Shown piece after piece: positions 5,422 through 6,608 of a stretch of DNA of 6,608 nucleotides. The stretch spans positions 1-6,608 of the forward strand of contig JAFGIA010000406.1 in NCBI GenBank assembly GCA_016929795.1. The letters are read 5' to 3'. Numbering within the stretch: the first letter of the stretch is position 1; each line of letters starts with the position of its first letter. Position numbers and translations under genes: made by a program. Below the pieces are notes generated by a model. It was not told where the DNA came from and made no database searches. It saw only the letters and a list, made by a program, of their open reading frames with translations. This DNA is from Anaerolineae bacterium (lineage in GTDB: Bacteria; Chloroflexota; Anaerolineae; JAAYZQ01).

Positions 5422-6608
5422 TCAGTGGCACATCACCAGCGGCAGATACACGACGTGATCCGCCGGCGCGGTCGATCGCCGCGCCACCAGCGACACGTCA
5501 TCCACAAACATCCCTGTTCGCCCCCCCTGGCCGTCGTTGCACACCCCAAAGTGGAGGACGAGCCCCCTGCCTGCGTATGCGGCCAGGTCGAACGTGAGCT
5601 CGTACCAATGCCGGTCGTTCGTCCGCTCCCAAAACAGGTTCTCTACGATCTCTCCTGTCTGATCATCGAGCAGCAGCAGGTACTGCGCGTCACCGGGACA
5701 CGCGGCCGCGTCGACCCTCTGTCCCGATTGCCAGGCGGCGCCCGCCGCCCGCGCCCCCGCCTCTCCCGATAAAGGATAGACATACGCCTTCAGCATGGCC
5801 GACTCCACGTCTGCCGGGATGCTCACTGCGTGGCGAGCCGAGCTGTAGGTATAGGTATTGGCCTCGTCGTCTAGACCGATGTACACAGAGCGGGTGCCAT
5901 CAAACGCCACGTCCCCCCTGTACTCTGCCGGCCACGAGGCGTCCAGCTCCCAGCCGCCCTCTGCCTCAAATCCGCCATTCACCACCACATCGTAGGCGGA
6001 GGTGTGGTACCGCCACACGCCCTGGCTTGTGCCAACGTACACATCGCCGGTGCGGTCCACCACCAGGCTCTGCACCACTGCCCCCTCGGGCGGGTTACCT
6101 ACCCAGGTCCACTGCTGCCCACTGTCGAGTGAGCGGTAGAGCCCGCTCTGTGCCAGGGCGTACGCCGTGCCGTCGACGCAGTAGCGCGGGGAGAAAGCCA
6201 CCTGCATCACCCCGTCCGCCACCAACCCGTCATTCGCGGGCATCCAATAGACGCCCCCATCCACCGACCGCCACACGCCCGTGCGCTGCTCAGCCTCCTC
6301 TGTCCACATCGCCACGGCCAGCAGCGTCATGTCCGCCCCGCAGTTGGGCGACGCGGCCACCGATCCGACACTCTTTTCGGACGTCAGCCCTAATGATGCC
6401 GCCTCCCACACCGTCGCGCCGGGTGTGAGTCGCCAAAAGCCGGTCCCCCCGGCGTATACCGTGGGATTCTGTGGGTAATCTGGTGTCAGCGCCACTGTAC
6501 GTATCGAAGGCGGCCACGCCCCTGGCCACGTGCCCACAGGCTCCCAGGTCGTGCCGCCATCGGTCGAGCGCGCGACGTGATGCTGTCCGCCGCCGGCGTA
6601 CACCGTCG
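5422..6608 (-). CDS. Asp-box (BNR) repeat protein with C-terminal jelly-roll module (5' partial)
   Basis: The frame runs off the right edge, so the start and any signal peptide are missing; 394 residues are visible, numbered here from the first complete codon. Three Asp-box motifs (SxDxGxxW) stand at 14-21 (STDGGTTW), 114-121 (SVDGGVYW) and 159-166 (SLDSGQQW), with VYAGG and VYVGTS strands between them, as in sialidase/VPS10/Ycf48-like beta-propellers. A module from about 207 begins VVNGGFE and ends FVDDVSL near 375, a plan typical of carbohydrate-binding-like jelly rolls. The C-terminus is VYLPLVMCH, the VYLPLV tail at 386-391 being common, as I recall it, at the ends of exported Chloroflexota proteins. 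It is probably secreted or surface-bound. No sialidase catalytic residues are visible in this part, so an enzymatic role cannot be claimed. A non-enzymatic adhesin or sensor propeller is as likely. Confidence 0.87.
   Translation of the reverse strand, partial: TVYAGGGQHHVARSTDGGTTWEPVGTWPGAWPPSIRTVALTPDYPQNPTVYAGGTGFWRLTPGATVWEAASLGLTSEKSVGSVAASPNCGADMTLLAVAMWTEEAEQRTGVWRSVDGGVYWMPANDGLVADGVMQVAFSPRYCVDGTAYALAQSGLYRSLDSGQQWTWVGNPPEGAVVQSLVVDRTGDVYVGTSQGVWRYHTSAYDVVVNGGFEAEGGWELDASWPAEYRGDVAFDGTRSVYIGLDDEANTYTYSSARHAVSIPADVESAMLKAYVYPLSGEAGARAAGAAWQSGQRVDAAACPGDAQYLLLLDDQTGEIVENLFWERTNDRHWYELTFDLAAYAGRGLVLHFGVCNDGQGGRTGMFVDDVSLVARRSTAPADHVVYLPLVMCH

Noticed and set aside
5362..5772. 136-residue plus-strand open frame
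   Set aside because: It is antisense to the jelly-roll end of the Asp-box protein, basic and low in complexity, with no ribosome site that I can see.
1..6608. CRISPR array, tRNA, rRNA, insertion sequence or phage gene
   Set aside because: I saw no spaced repeats, cloverleaf or rRNA-like stretch, transposase or terminal inverted repeats; coding sequence accounts for nearly the whole window.

Overview
The window looks like bacterial DNA of moderately high GC, most likely from the phylum Chloroflexota (Anaerolineae/Caldilineae-like); this is an inference from gene content, not a placement. Supporting signs are: a giant BTAD/ATPase/TPR regulator; a TPR-like membrane protein whose N-terminal module resembles one I associate with Chloroflexota; a GH114 lipoprotein; and an Asp-box (BNR) surface protein ending in a Val-Tyr-Leu-Pro-Leu-Val tail, which I also associate with that phylum. 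Every gene I can support lies on the minus strand, so transcription runs from high to low coordinates. The plus-strand open frames are shadows of these genes.

Layout in order of transcription. (1) 6608-5422: the C-terminal 394 residues of a probably secreted protein with three Asp-box repeats and a carbohydrate-binding-like jelly-roll module; its start lies outside the window. (2) 5421-5174: an intergenic region with a near-perfect sigma-70 promoter (17-base spacer, extended -10) whose -35 is overlapped by a GC-rich palindrome. (3) 5173-4319: a 284-residue TPR-like protein with two membrane segments and a seven-arginine tail. (4) 4310-3369: a 313-residue GH114 (endo-alpha-1,4-polygalactosaminidase family) lipoprotein, starting 9 bases after the previous stop codon begins and so probably translationally coupled to it. 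(5) 3324-3037: a remnant of an SPL-like radical SAM protein that keeps its CxxxCxxC motif but has lost most of the domain. (6) 3036-2865: an intergenic region with two small dyads and a second near-consensus promoter preceded by an A-tract. (7) 2864 to the left edge: at least 954 residues of an intact frame that fuses a winged-helix/BTAD activator, an AAA_16 ATPase, a TPR region and a C-terminal family-5 solute-binding domain without a signal peptide. The C-terminus lies beyond base 1.

The last gene is the most interesting item. It reads as a one-protein ligand sensor and transcription activator: a periplasmic-binding-protein fold of the oligopeptide/dipeptide type kept in the cytoplasm and joined to a nucleotide-dependent activator. 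The operon at 5173-3369 joins a membrane scaffold-like protein to a surface glycosidase, which suggests a role in a galactosamine-containing cell-surface or matrix polysaccharide. Whether the regulator controls that operon cannot be told from the sequence.
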